Source: Desulfobacteraceae bacterium
Lineage (GTDB): Bacteria; Desulfobacterota; Desulfobacteria; Desulfobacterales; ETH-SRB1
Assembly: GCA_030593145.1 (NCBI GenBank)
Contig: JAUVHU010000023.1
Location: 1 to 33,558 of the forward strand
Length of the DNA: 33,558 nucleotides
Reading direction: 5' to 3'
This document shows, one piece after another, positions 1-8,153 of the stretch. The notes beneath the pieces were generated by a model. That model did not search any database and was not told where the DNA came from. It was given only the letters and a program-made list of their open reading frames with translations. Within the stretch, counting starts at the first letter, position 1. Each line of letters starts with the position of its first letter. Both the position numbers and the translations under genes were made by a program.

Positions 1-648
1 GGCGGCAAGGAAAAGAGGAAGGTCAAACGCTATGCAAAAGAGGTGGGCGACGATGTTTATCGTTATCTGATCGTATTTCTTAATCCTGCTGATATCAGGG
101 GGACAGCTCTCCTTACATGGGAACAAAAAGAACGAGAGAATGATCAATGGTTGTATCTTCCGGCACAGAAAAAGATGCAGCGTATCGCAAAGGGAAGCAA
201 GAAAAATTACTTCATGGGCACAGACTTTACATATGAAGACATGGAACCGGAAGATATTGATAGCTTTAACTACACGATTTTGCGTTCTGAAAAGCTGAAT
301 CAGGATAAGAAGAACTTTGACTGTTATGTAATCGAGGCGGTTCCGGCCAACAAAGAAAAAAAGAGGGAAAGCGGCTATTCTAAACGGATTATGTGGATAG
401 AAAAGGAATATCTATATACCGTTAAGGTGGAGTTCTACGATCGCAGAGGCAGATTACAGAAGAGGCAAACTAATCATGGGCTGGAAAATGTTTCCGGAAC
501 AATATGGCGTGCGAAAAAAACTCTGATGAATCATCTGATGAAAAAACATAAAACCCTTACGGGTACTACGTCGAGAAAGATCAATACATCTATAAAGGAT
601 TCTGTCTTCACAGAACGCTTTATACTTTCCGGCAAACACACACAGTAA
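1..648 (+). CDS. Outer-membrane lipoprotein-sorting (LolA-like) protein, 5' end missing
   Basis: The frame is open from base 1, so the N-terminus, including any signal peptide, lies outside the window; 215 codons are visible. The sequence fits the LolA-like 'outer membrane lipoprotein-sorting protein' family. It has a beta-rich middle with short lines such as WLYLPAQKKMQRI, a DFTYEDME segment, a stretch reading YVIEAVPANKEK, and a family-like C-terminal end with FTERFI. Proteins of this family are periplasmic and thought to bind lipid or lipoprotein cargo. The next two genes encode an RND/MMPL exporter and an outer-membrane barrel, an order that suggests one trans-envelope export system. That role is inferred; the substrate is not visible. 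Family assignment is fairly confident. Confidence 0.75.
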   Translation, partial: GGKEKRKVKRYAKEVGDDVYRYLIVFLNPADIRGTALLTWEQKERENDQWLYLPAQKKMQRIAKGSKKNYFMGTDFTYEDMEPEDIDSFNYTILRSEKLNQDKKNFDCYVIEAVPANKEKKRESGYSKRIMWIEKEYLYTVKVEFYDRRGRLQKRQTNHGLENVSGTIWRAKKTLMNHLMKKHKTLTGTTSRKINTSIKDSVFTERFILSGKHTQ

Positions 649-709
649 GGGAAAGTCAGGGATTAGTTGTCAGGGGTCAGGTGTCCAGAGATTATTGATC
701 GCTAAGATT

Positions 710-836
710 GATGGCTAAGTAAAAAGTTTCATATACAAGGCGTAGTGATTTTTCAGGATCGAAGGCATACGTATAGTATGTTGAGAGTCTGAAAAAACAC
801 TGCAACGCAGTAGATGGGACTTTTTACGACGCCATC
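710..836. repeat. MITE-like element with gatggc/gccatc terminal inverted repeats
   Basis: The left end reads gatggctaagtaaaaagt and the right end actttttacgacgccatc, an imperfect terminal inverted repeat. The interior is also self-complementary: AGGCGTAGTGATTTTTCAG near 738-756 pairs with CTGAAAAAACACTGCAACGC near 790-809. The whole element can therefore fold into one long hairpin. It has no coding capacity. The same ends recur at 5151, 6881, 14604, 18911, 24797 and 27004. It fills most of the gap before the RND gene. A short GTCAGGGGTCAGG-type word array (about 655-690) lies just to its left. Confidence 0.75.
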
Positions 837-861
837 AAGATTGATGTGAAAGGTTATACTT

Positions 862-3612
862 ATGCGTAAATTTATGCTGTGGAGTCAGGATCACCCGTGG
901 ATTGCGATACTTATAGTTGCTATCGTCACAATTTTTGCCTCATACAGCGCTCGCAACATAAGGATCGACGCCGGAACTGGAGGTATGATGATCCAGGGAG
1001 ATCCTGCCCAGGGCTATTATCAGGAAACCCTGAAAAAGTTTGGAACAGACAATATTACTGTCATCTTTATCAATGACAAAAACCTCTTTACCCCTGAAAA
1101 ATTAAAACTATTAGATGAGCTGGTTTTCAAGTTCGAGGAATTACACGGAGTCAGCAAGGTTGAAAGTCTTTATTCCGTAACCAACTTTAAAGGGGTTGAT
1201 GGATTTCTTGAAACCAACCCCCTGATGGATTGGCCGCCTGAAACTCAAGAAGAGGCCGAACAGATAAAAGCGGATGCCCTCCGGAATCCCGTCTTTCTAA
1301 ACAATCTGATTTCAAAAGATGGCTCTGTTACAGCGATAAATCTTTTTGTAGAAGTAAATCCTGATGAGCCTGGGTTTAATGTTAAGTTTTCCAAACAGGT
1401 AGATGAAATTATAAAACCGTTCCAAAACCGGTTTGATGGCATATTCCAGATCGGTCTTTCCTACACCCGTCGTTTGATAAGTGATAATATTATAGGAGAC
1501 ACTGTTAAGCTGGTGCCGATGGCGATTTTTGTTCTCCTGTTAACTTTGATTGTATTCATGCGTTCAGCCAGTGGAGCTGTATTGCCCATGCTTACAGCCG
1601 GCACAAGTATTGTCTGGACAGCCGGTTTTATGGCCTACGTGGATATTCCTCTTAATGTGCTTACTGTTATCGTGCCTTCCCTTATCGTTGTTATCGGCTC
1701 GACAGAAGACATACATATTCTTTCCGAATATTTGGAAAGTATGGAAGAAACGGGTGGCAACAGAACTGAGGCTATTAAAATCATGTCGGGAAAAGTCAGC
1801 ACGGCAATACTCCTCACCTCGCTGACCACTTTTATCGGGTTCCTTTCCGTTACATTAAACCAGATAATTCTGCTCAAACAATTCGGTATTGTAGCTGCAT
1901 TTGGTTTGTTTGTTAATCCTATTATCACATGTTTTCTCGCCCCGGTTTATCTCCGTTTTTTTGGTTCTACAAAAGGCAAAATATCCGGAGAACACAAGGC
2001 AAGTTTTGCAGACCGCTTTTTTGGAATGCTTGCAGATAATATAATAAAACTTATTTACAGCAATAAATGGCTGGTTCTTACTTTTTTTCTCGGCATAGCT
2101 GCTATCATCGGACTTTTTACATTCCAGGTCAAGGTAGATAATGATCTTCTCGGCTATTTTAAAAAGAATTCGGCAATATGCTGCCGCAGTCAGATACTTC
2201 ATGAGAACTTAGCGGGCGCTCAAACCTTTTTCATCCGCATAAACAGCGGTTTTCCAGGTACTTTTAAGCAGCCTGAAAACCTTGCTTACATTGCTCAAAT
2301 ACAAAAATACATGTCCGAAAAAGGGTGGTTTGATAAAACAAAGTCTCTTGCAGACGATATATCCATCATACACAGAGAAATGAACAACGGCGATGAAAAA
2401 TACTTCAAGTTGCCTGATTCAACTGATCTTATTGCTCAGTACCTCCTTTTTTTACGCAGGGATGAAATTTCCCGTTATGTGACTGCAGACTTCAGTGAAG
2501 CAAATATTATAGTGAGACATAATATCAGTTCCTCCTACGAACTTGCCGATGCACTTCAAGACCTTGAGCAATACATTAAAAAAACTTTGAATCCTCATTT
2601 CTTGTGGAAGTTTACTGGCGAGAATATCCTTGTTAATGCGGCAGCAGACAGTATGGCTGAGGGCCAGGCAAAATCACTTTCCATAGTCCTTGTCCTCATC
2701 TTTATCATTATGTCGGTCCTGTTTGTCAATGTTAAGGCCGGTGTTTTATCACTTATTCCGAATCTGTTCCCAATTGTTCTTAACTTTGGCATTATGGGTA
2801 TTTTCGGCATTCCCTTAAATACCGGAACCGCCATGGTGGCGGCGATCGCCATCGGAATTGCCGTGGATGATACCATACATCTCATGAGCCGTTATAATGC
2901 TGAGATGCGTGTACTGCAAAGCCAGGACAAGGCCATTAATGTGTGTATACACGCTGAAATAAGACCGGTCATTTCAACGTCTATAGCTCTGTCCCTGGGT
3001 TTTGCCGTGTTGGGTTTTTCTAATTTTGTTCCAGTCATCTGTTTTGGCCTGCTTTCATCAATGGTCATGATATTTGCCATTATAGGCGATTTGTTTATAA
3101 CGCCGATTCTGCTCTCATCTACTCAGTTAATGACTCTCTGGGATATGATAGGCCTCAAGCTGCAAGGGGCGGTTATAAAGGATGCCGAGTTGTTCCGCGA
3201 TCTCAGGCCCTGGCAGATAAAAAGAGTCGTTTTGCTGGGCAAGGTTCTTACCAGCGAAGCCGGAGGATTGGCCGTGTTACAGGGAGAAGAGGGATCAAGC
3301 ATGTATCTTCTTCTTGAAGGCAGGGCCGAAGTGGTAACAAAGGACAAAAAAACCGGCAGGGACATCATCCTTACCAAACTTAATCCTGGTGATGTTTTCG
3401 GTGAAATAGCTCTTGTGGAACCCGGCCCGCGATCTGCTGACGTGCGTGCTTTAGAACCGATCAATTATCTTGAAATTGACTGGAATGGCCTTAAAAGAAT
3501 TCAAAGAATTTATCCCCGCATTGCCGGTCGTTTGTTTCTCAACCTTTCGCGAATTCTTGGTGAGCGCTTGGTACATACGAATAAACTTCTTTTTGAAACA
3601 AAACGGATTTAA
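862..3612 (+). CDS. RND/MMPL-family exporter with C-terminal cyclic-nucleotide-binding domain
   Basis: This 916-aa inner-membrane protein has the duplicated RND layout. There is one N-terminal helix (about residues 13-31), a periplasmic loop, helices at about 215-370, a second half starting with a helix near 400, a second loop, and helices at about 600-770. Conserved acidic motifs in equivalent helices are visible: GSTEDIHI (about 280-287) and AVDDTIHL (about 668-675). Residues from about 780 to 905 form a cyclic-nucleotide-binding domain with a well-kept phosphate-binding cassette: GEI in FGEIAL near 846 and PRSA near 856. The fusion suggests transport gated by cAMP, c-di-GMP or a related ligand; this is inferred. 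It lies between LolA-like and beta-barrel genes, which suggests lipid or hydrophobic cargo moved to the outer membrane. The ATG follows an AAAGG about 9 nt upstream. Confidence 0.87.
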   Translation: MRKFMLWSQDHPWIAILIVAIVTIFASYSARNIRIDAGTGGMMIQGDPAQGYYQETLKKFGTDNITVIFINDKNLFTPEKLKLLDELVFKFEELHGVSKVESLYSVTNFKGVDGFLETNPLMDWPPETQEEAEQIKADALRNPVFLNNLISKDGSVTAINLFVEVNPDEPGFNVKFSKQVDEIIKPFQNRFDGIFQIGLSYTRRLISDNIIGDTVKLVPMAIFVLLLTLIVFMRSASGAVLPMLTAGTSIVWTAGFMAYVDIPLNVLTVIVPSLIVVIGSTEDIHILSEYLESMEETGGNRTEAIKIMSGKVSTAILLTSLTTFIGFLSVTLNQIILLKQFGIVAAFGLFVNPIITCFLAPVYLRFFGSTKGKISGEHKASFADRFFGMLADNIIKLIYSNKWLVLTFFLGIAAIIGLFTFQVKVDNDLLGYFKKNSAICCRSQILHENLAGAQTFFIRINSGFPGTFKQPENLAYIAQIQKYMSEKGWFDKTKSLADDISIIHREMNNGDEKYFKLPDSTDLIAQYLLFLRRDEISRYVTADFSEANIIVRHNISSSYELADALQDLEQYIKKTLNPHFLWKFTGENILVNAAADSMAEGQAKSLSIVLVLIFIIMSVLFVNVKAGVLSLIPNLFPIVLNFGIMGIFGIPLNTGTAMVAAIAIGIAVDDTIHLMSRYNAEMRVLQSQDKAINVCIHAEIRPVISTSIALSLGFAVLGFSNFVPVICFGLLSSMVMIFAIIGDLFITPILLSSTQLMTLWDMIGLKLQGAVIKDAELFRDLRPWQIKRVVLLGKVLTSEAGGLAVLQGEEGSSMYLLLEGRAEVVTKDKKTGRDIILTKLNPGDVFGEIALVEPGPRSADVRALEPINYLEIDWNGLKRIQRIYPRIAGRLFLNLSRILGERLVHTNKLLFETKRI

Positions 3613-3673
3613 CCTAATCAGTGCAGATCGAGCCCAAAATCGTTTAATTTAGGTTTAATAAGGAGATATGCTT

Positions 3674-5143
3674 ATGAACCAAATAAAATATTTCATCATC
3701 TTTTTCTTGGTTTTTTTTCTGGTCTTCAGTTCTCAGCAGTTTGTGAGTGCTGATGATCTTGATTTGTTAAACGATCTGGATCAGGAAATGTCACCAACAG
3801 AAGAGAAAGCTGGCGATGATCTTGACCTTTTCGACGAATTAGAAGAATCGCCGGCTGAGAAAAAGGATGACCGATTTAAGCTCTTTACCCAAATCGGCAA
3901 GAACCTTGAGGGAAGTCTTCAATTGCGCGGTCATGTTTTCTACAGGGAACCGGAAGACAGGGAAGGTCTTGATAAAAAGAATCCCGTTGGAGAGGCTCTC
4001 CTGAGGTTTAACACATGGACCGGCAATGATATGCTGCGCCTGGATTTTTCCGGCTGGCTGGAAGCGGGAAGTCAAAAAGATACCTATGAAGGTGTTTTTC
4101 GGTGGCCACAGGATAAAGACCGTCAACGGCATTATCTGGAATTGAATGAACTTTATCTTACTCTTTTTCAGGACGACTATGACGTAATGCTGGGTAAAAA
4201 GATTTTTAAGAACGGGATTTCGACACTTTACTCTCCTGCTGACAGGTACCGTTTCGCGGATTTGAATGATCCACTGGACCCTAAAGATTTTGGCATATGG
4301 CAAACGAAGATGGATTATTACATTAAAGAGGTTACCATTACGGCAGCAATATTTCCCATATTCAATGCCGGCAAGCCCCCCAGTGGGCATTCCCGCTGGT
4401 CAGGCTCTACGGGAGATTATGATATTTATGAAGAAGATGTAGATACATCTGATGATGACAACGAAGTCGAAGATGATTTTCCCAATATTTCAATTAATAA
4501 CGTCAGTTATTTTGCCAGGGCCAAAACGACCTTCCGCGGCTGGGATTTGTTTACCTCTGTTTATCACGGTCTCAATCCCTATTATGTTCTGAGGGAGGAA
4601 ACCCGTGGGGCTAAAACAGTGACCATCAAGGAGAATGTAAAGGTAGGCAACTATGCTGCCGGTTTTTCGACGGATTACAAAAAGTGGGAGTTTCACGGAG
4701 AAGGCCTGTTCAGCTTTAGCTATGATGGAAAGGACGATAATTATATCAATCTCGTTGGCGGCTTTACATACACTATCGATGAATTGGCTAAAAAACTCCT
4801 TCTGGAAAAAATTGATGTAACTATCGAATATGCGGGAGAAACAGTAACGAAAAAACAATACGCCGATAATTATACGAGAAGTTCACAGAAAAGTAGATTA
4901 GGGCAGAACAATATATTCACACGCATTAATTTTAAATATGATGAAGATTTAAGTTTTCAGTACATTTCGGATTTTGAATTCGATCCATCAGGCAGATACA
5001 ATAGAATCCAATCCAAGTATAAAATCCGTCAGGGGCTTGAATTGACGATTGCCGCTGGATTCTTCAACGGCAAGAGTGACAGCTACTATGGCAGATGGGA
5101 ACGGAATGATCGGCTTGTAACTACCTTGAAATATAGCTTCTGA
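3674..5143 (+). CDS. Outer-membrane beta-barrel protein (DUF1302-like)
   Basis: I place the start at the second ATG (3674). The AGGAG at 3661-3665 is 8 nt from it but only 2 nt from the first ATG at 3668. The product is about 489 aa. It has a hydrophobic signal peptide ending near SADD, then a duplicated acidic segment (DDLDLLNDL and DDLDLFDEL, with SPTEEK and SPAEKK after them). After that come alternating beta-strand sequences, and the C-terminus reads LKYSF, with the terminal Phe typical of BAM substrates. It resembles DUF1302-type barrel proteins that often accompany RND/MMPL exporters and LolA-like proteins, as here. Its function is probably an outer-membrane partner or porin of that system. 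The family call is moderate; outer-membrane location is fairly sure. Confidence 0.72.
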   Translation: MNQIKYFIIFFLVFFLVFSSQQFVSADDLDLLNDLDQEMSPTEEKAGDDLDLFDELEESPAEKKDDRFKLFTQIGKNLEGSLQLRGHVFYREPEDREGLDKKNPVGEALLRFNTWTGNDMLRLDFSGWLEAGSQKDTYEGVFRWPQDKDRQRHYLELNELYLTLFQDDYDVMLGKKIFKNGISTLYSPADRYRFADLNDPLDPKDFGIWQTKMDYYIKEVTITAAIFPIFNAGKPPSGHSRWSGSTGDYDIYEEDVDTSDDDNEVEDDFPNISINNVSYFARAKTTFRGWDLFTSVYHGLNPYYVLREETRGAKTVTIKENVKVGNYAAGFSTDYKKWEFHGEGLFSFSYDGKDDNYINLVGGFTYTIDELAKKLLLEKIDVTIEYAGETVTKKQYADNYTRSSQKSRLGQNNIFTRINFKYDEDLSFQYISDFEFDPSGRYNRIQSKYKIRQGLELTIAAGFFNGKSDSYYGRWERNDRLVTTLKYSF

Positions 5144-5150
5144 GAATTAT

Positions 5151-5190
5151 GATGGTTTCGTAAAAAGTCACGAATTTAACTATAGATAGT
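5151..5190. repeat. Partial copy of the gatggc element
   Basis: It begins gatggtttcgtaaaaagtca and runs on into cgaatttaactatagatag. This matches the reverse complement of the right half of the copy at 27004-27061. It lies 8 nt after the barrel stop codon. No opposite end with a good match is seen, so it is a partial or decayed copy. Confidence 0.65.
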
Positions 5191-5214
5191 TAAGTAAAAA
5201 GGTAACTACTTAGG

Positions 5215-5378
5215 TTGTCAGGTTCACGGTTGGACGTATTCAGGGTGACATAGGGTTCACCATGGACTTCCGTGCAAGACAGCCTACAGTATCACAAGAA
5301 CCAGATGAACTCAGCTTTCATCTTGGATAGAACTTCTATTTCATCTATTTAACCCTGAACCGCGGAACTTTGAACCAG
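5215..5378. repeat. Inverted word array, GGTTCACGGTT type
   Basis: The left side carries caggttcacggttggac and agggttcacc words, and the right side carries ccctgaaccgcgg and actttgaacc words in the opposite sense. The two sides could pair loosely. Similar GTGAACC words occur at 30530-30556 and 33204-33225. Together with the partial element at 5151 this accounts for the whole 5144-5383 gap; no gene is seen here. Confidence 0.45.
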
Positions 5379-5383
5379 AGTAG

Positions 5384-6382
5384 TTATATATATTTTTGTT
5401 TTACTTTCAGTATTCTTTCTACGGATTCCATTCCTTTTGCCATAATCTTTTGAGAGTCTTTCAGGCTGTTTAATATTTCATAAAATGCTTCTTCAATATC
5501 AGGTCCTTTGTGGCAGATAAGAGCTATATCGATATCTGCCGAAAGTATTTGCTGAATTATTGTTTTAATATTATAGTTTTTTTTAATGGCTCCCATATCC
5601 AGATCATCAGTCATAATTAGCCCGTTAAACCTCATCTGTTTACGCAAAAGATCTTTTGCAATCAGGATTGACAGGCTTGCGGGCCAGATTGAATCAATCT
5701 TTTCATAAAATATATGGGACAGCATTATTCCTGCCACATTATGCTTTATTGCTTCCTTAAAAGGCAAAAGATCAACAGCTTCCAAATCTGTAATATCGGC
5801 ATTTAACAGCGGCATATCAAGGTGTGAATCAACTGTTGTGCGGCCTATGCCGGGGAAGTGTTTTGCCACAGACATAATTTTATTTTGTTGAAGATGCTCA
5901 ATTACTTTTACACCAAGCTTTGAAACCCATATAGGATCATTTCCAAAGACTCTTTCAGCCATTATGCTTTGAATGCCTTTGGGCGCTACATCAAGGACAG
6001 GGGCCATATTCATGTTGATTCCAACCTCTGTTAGTTCCTTTGCGGTTATTTTAGCAAAATTGACAGCATCTTCTTCTCCCCGCATTTTTGAGTTGCCTGG
6101 AAACTGAGTAAAGGGGGCCTTTAGCCTGGCTACCTGTCCGCCTTCTTGATCAATGGATATAAACAAGGGGGGCTGGTCCTGTTCCAGAGCATATTCCTGA
6201 GCCGAAAAACACAGGTCTTTTATTTGTTGCGGAGAAGATAAATTTCCAGCAAAAAGAATTATTCCTCCAACGTTAATTGTATCGATAAGAAACTTAAGGT
6301 CATCATTTAGTCCGGTTCCATTAAATCCGACCATCAGCCGCTGTCCGGCTATTTGTTCATTTGTAAGCGCTTTAATTTCCAT
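5384..6382 (-). CDS. nagZ: Beta-N-acetylhexosaminidase, glycoside hydrolase family 3
   Basis: It encodes a 332-aa GH3 enzyme, cytoplasmic by analogy with NagZ (no signal peptide). NagZ removes N-acetylglucosamine from anhydro-muropeptides in peptidoglycan recycling. The NagZ hallmark loop is present, KHFPGIGRTTVDSH (about residues 171-185), containing the Asp-His pair. FISIDQEGGQVARL lies further upstream and MTDDLDMGAI, containing the catalytic Asp region, lies near 255-264. The frame is open to a TTG at 6427, but ATG 6382 has an AGGA 5 nt upstream and starts with the expected MEIKALTNEQIAGQ, so I use it. It is transcribed alone, divergent from the SEC-C gene. A general GH3 beta-hexosaminidase is the alternative. 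Confidence 0.88.
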   Translation of the reverse strand: MEIKALTNEQIAGQRLMVGFNGTGLNDDLKFLIDTINVGGIILFAGNLSSPQQIKDLCFSAQEYALEQDQPPLFISIDQEGGQVARLKAPFTQFPGNSKMRGEEDAVNFAKITAKELTEVGINMNMAPVLDVAPKGIQSIMAERVFGNDPIWVSKLGVKVIEHLQQNKIMSVAKHFPGIGRTTVDSHLDMPLLNADITDLEAVDLLPFKEAIKHNVAGIMLSHIFYEKIDSIWPASLSILIAKDLLRKQMRFNGLIMTDDLDMGAIKKNYNIKTIIQQILSADIDIALICHKGPDIEEAFYEILNSLKDSQKIMAKGMESVERILKVKQKYI

Positions 6383-6460
6383 ATTGATCCTGCCGTTAAA
6401 TTTTTTGCGTTCCTTGACCTTGAACAAACTGAAACATTTTGAAACTGGCTTAATAGTATA

Positions 6461-6472
6461 TCAATATATTGA
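6461..6472. promoter_or_regulatory. Perfect 12-bp palindrome in divergent AT-rich intergenic region
   Basis: TCAATATATTGA is a perfect palindrome in the very AT-rich gap (6383-6592) between nagZ and the divergent SEC-C gene. A regulator site or chance in AT-rich DNA are both possible. I could not assign convincing -35/-10 pairs in this gap. Confidence 0.25.
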
Positions 6473-6592
6473 CATATTTATAGTAAAATTATAATGTTTT
6501 TCGCAATAGAAAATCAATTATGCGCATTATAATACTTTGTTCTTATACCTTAAGTGGTAGATGGATCCTATAATATTTTATATGGTGATAAG

Positions 6593-6880
6593 ATGAAAAA
6601 AATATTTGATGGTAAAAAAACAGCAAAATTAGGCTCTGAAAAGAATCCAGCTGTTGTTAATCTTCAAACAAAAAAAAGATTGAAAGAAGTAGTATCCATA
6701 TTTGAAAAAAACGGTTGGAAATATACAATTGAATTGGAACCAGATAAACCGGAGGATATTACCGATTTAGAGATATTATTGAATCCATCTAAAACTATGA
6801 TAGCTGAAAAGAAAGTTGGGCGCAACGAGCCATGTTCATGTGGAAGCGGGAAGAAGTATAAAAAATGCTGTGGTAAATAA
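6593..6880 (+). CDS. SWIM/SEC-C metal-binding motif protein, PBPRA1643-like
   Basis: The product is 95 aa from ATG 6593; the frame is also open to a GTG at 6554. The C-terminus carries a complete SEC-C zinc motif, [19 protein letters not shown]. The upstream part ([18 protein letters not shown], then [18 protein letters not shown] and [11 protein letters not shown]) matches my memory of the small PBPRA1643-type SWIM/SEC-C family, so this is a whole small protein and not a SecA fragment. Its cellular role is unknown. The start is weakly supported because only GGTGAT precedes the ATG. Its stop codon is followed at once by a gatggc element. Confidence 0.8.
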   Translation: MKKIFDGKKTAKLGSEKNPAVVNLQTKKRLKEVVSIFEKNGWKYTIELEPDKPEDITDLEILLNPSKTMIAEKKVGRNEPCSCGSGKKYKKCCGK

Positions 6881-7069
6881 GATGGCGTCGTAAAAAGTCC
6901 ATTTTATTCACTTCATGACCATTTTGGGCGCAATTAAGATGTTTATCTAAAATGCAAGAACTCGGCCTAACGGCCTCAAACAGCTTGCATTTCTTAACGA
7001 TGAACATCTTAATTGCTTTTTCCCCAAAATGCTCAAAGTCGTTCACAAAAGACTTTTTACGAAGCCATC
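6881..7069. repeat. Full-length gatggc element forming a 189-bp hairpin
   Basis: The ends gatggcgtcgtaaaaagtc and gactttttacgaagccatc are inverted repeats. Inside, gcaattaagatgtttatc pairs with gatgaacatcttaattgc, ccattttgggc faces ccccaaaatg, and the tip is CGGCCTAACGGCC-like. Almost the entire element is palindromic. Reading frames across it are products of the palindrome and not genes. It starts at the first base after the SEC-C stop codon. Confidence 0.75.
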
Positions 7070-7161
7070 AAATAAGGCTATTTTATATTCTAAAAGACTG
7101 TAACTATAAGAAGTCTTTTTGCCGAACATTATATAAAGAATCCTGGTCCAAAGGATCGGGC

Positions 7162-7240
7162 TTTAGTTCACTTCAAACTCTTGCAGCGTTTCTTCAGGCA
7201 GAGCCGAAGAACTCTGACCTGGCCTTGAGGACCAGGTTTT
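7162..7240. other. Intergenic segment: shared 26-mer and possible terminator hairpin
   Basis: Bases 7162-7187 are an exact reverse complement, by eye, of 33226-33251 in the word element near the right edge. ACCTGG (7217-7222) and CCAGGT (7232-7237) form a short stem followed by TTTT, a weak candidate terminator. The rest of 7070-7340 shows no convincing gene: the frame open from 7239 only gains its ribosome-binding site at 7328-7333, directly before the ATG at 7341. Confidence 0.35.
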
Positions 7241-7340
7241 GAAGGGTAAAATAAAAAGTCTTAAAGTGGTGGTGATTGACATAGGCATCCGGCCCGCTGG
7301 TTATTCGCCACGATTCATTCTTAAGCGAGGAGGAATAGAT

Positions 7341-7445
7341 ATGGGTGATAAAGGGAAAAAAGATAAAGGAAGAAAGGAAGAACTGAAGAAGGCCAAGCTT
7401 AATCTAAAGGAAAAACGAAAAATGAAAAAAGAAAAGAAGAGATAG
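7341..7445 (+). CDS. 34-aa highly basic peptide
   Basis: ATG 7341 follows GAGGAGG (7327-7333) at good spacing. The product begins MGDKGKKDKGRKEELKKAK and ends in KEKRKMKKEKKR. It is almost entirely Lys, Glu, Arg and Gly and probably helical or disordered. Very similar short Lys-rich peptides beginning MGDKG are, from memory, scattered in proteobacterial genomes without a known role; nucleic-acid binding would be a guess. The strong ribosome-binding site argues that it is translated. The longer upstream frame (from 7239) has no matching site and is not used. Confidence 0.6.
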   Translation: MGDKGKKDKGRKEELKKAKLNLKEKRKMKKEKKR

Positions 7446-7552
7446 ATGCCCAATGTTGTTTAGTTTTAAATCAAAGCAGGACAATTCAAAGAGGCTAACG
7501 ATTACGTTTCAGATATAACTTGTTGCTATTAAAAACATGAGGAGAACGTAAC

Positions 7553-7996
7553 ATGGAAAAAAATGACAACATTTTCAAAGATCAAGAGGGAGCTATCCAA
7601 CAATTCACCGAAGAACAACAGTCAATCCTGAAAACAATGGACAAGTGGATTTTGGCTGTCACCACTACTGATCCCGACACTGTGGTGAAGTTATATGCTA
7701 AAGATGCCGTTTTCTGGGGCACTGTATCACCCTTTCTGCGAACAACTCCTGAAGGAACAAAGGATTATTTTGAACATTTCATGCGGTTTGAACATTTAAA
7801 TGCAATCTACTACAAACCCATGGTAAGAGTTTATGGCGATATTGCTATAAACTCCGGTTATTACACATTTTTTTATGAGAAGGATGGAAAAATGATGAGC
7901 ATACCCGCTCGTTACACTTTTGTTTATCGTAAGAACGGGGATGGTGAGTGGGAAATCATCGACCATCATTCTTCCGCTGTGCCTCAAAATGGATAG
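7553..7996 (+). CDS. SnoaL-like/CaMKII-association-domain (NTF2 fold, DUF4440-type) protein
   Basis: The 147-aa protein has an NTF2-like fold signature: an N-terminal helix (QSILKTMDKWILAV), DPDTVVKLYAKDAVFWGT, YFEHFMRFE, and a C-terminal strand pair PARYTFVYRKN and WEIIDHHSSAVP. This last piece is typical of the CaMKII-AD/SgcJ-type branch of the SnoaL superfamily. Some relatives bind small molecules or act as accessory enzymes, but most bacterial members have no assigned reaction, so I give none. There is no signal peptide. GGAG lies upstream of the ATG. It appears to be a single-gene unit, ending shortly before the convergent tRNA. Confidence 0.75.
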   Translation: MEKNDNIFKDQEGAIQQFTEEQQSILKTMDKWILAVTTTDPDTVVKLYAKDAVFWGTVSPFLRTTPEGTKDYFEHFMRFEHLNAIYYKPMVRVYGDIAINSGYYTFFYEKDGKMMSIPARYTFVYRKNGDGEWEIIDHHSSAVPQNG

Positions 7997-8040
7997 CATC
8001 ATCATTTTTTAGCGGGAAACATTTTTCAAAAATTTGGAAG

Positions 8041-8113
<73 letters not shown>

Positions 8114-8153
8114 ATTGAAAAAATGCTATATTAATTAGAAATCAGGATTTTTG

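Noticed and set aside
3839-4390. 183-codon minus-strand frame opposite the barrel gene
   Set aside because: It overlaps a well-supported gene, has no ribosome-binding site and no recognisable domain.
6952-7242. 96-codon frame running from the gatggc hairpin into the following gap
   Set aside because: It lies mostly inside a palindromic repeat, has no ribosome-binding site, and its product resembles nothing; an artefact of the repeat.
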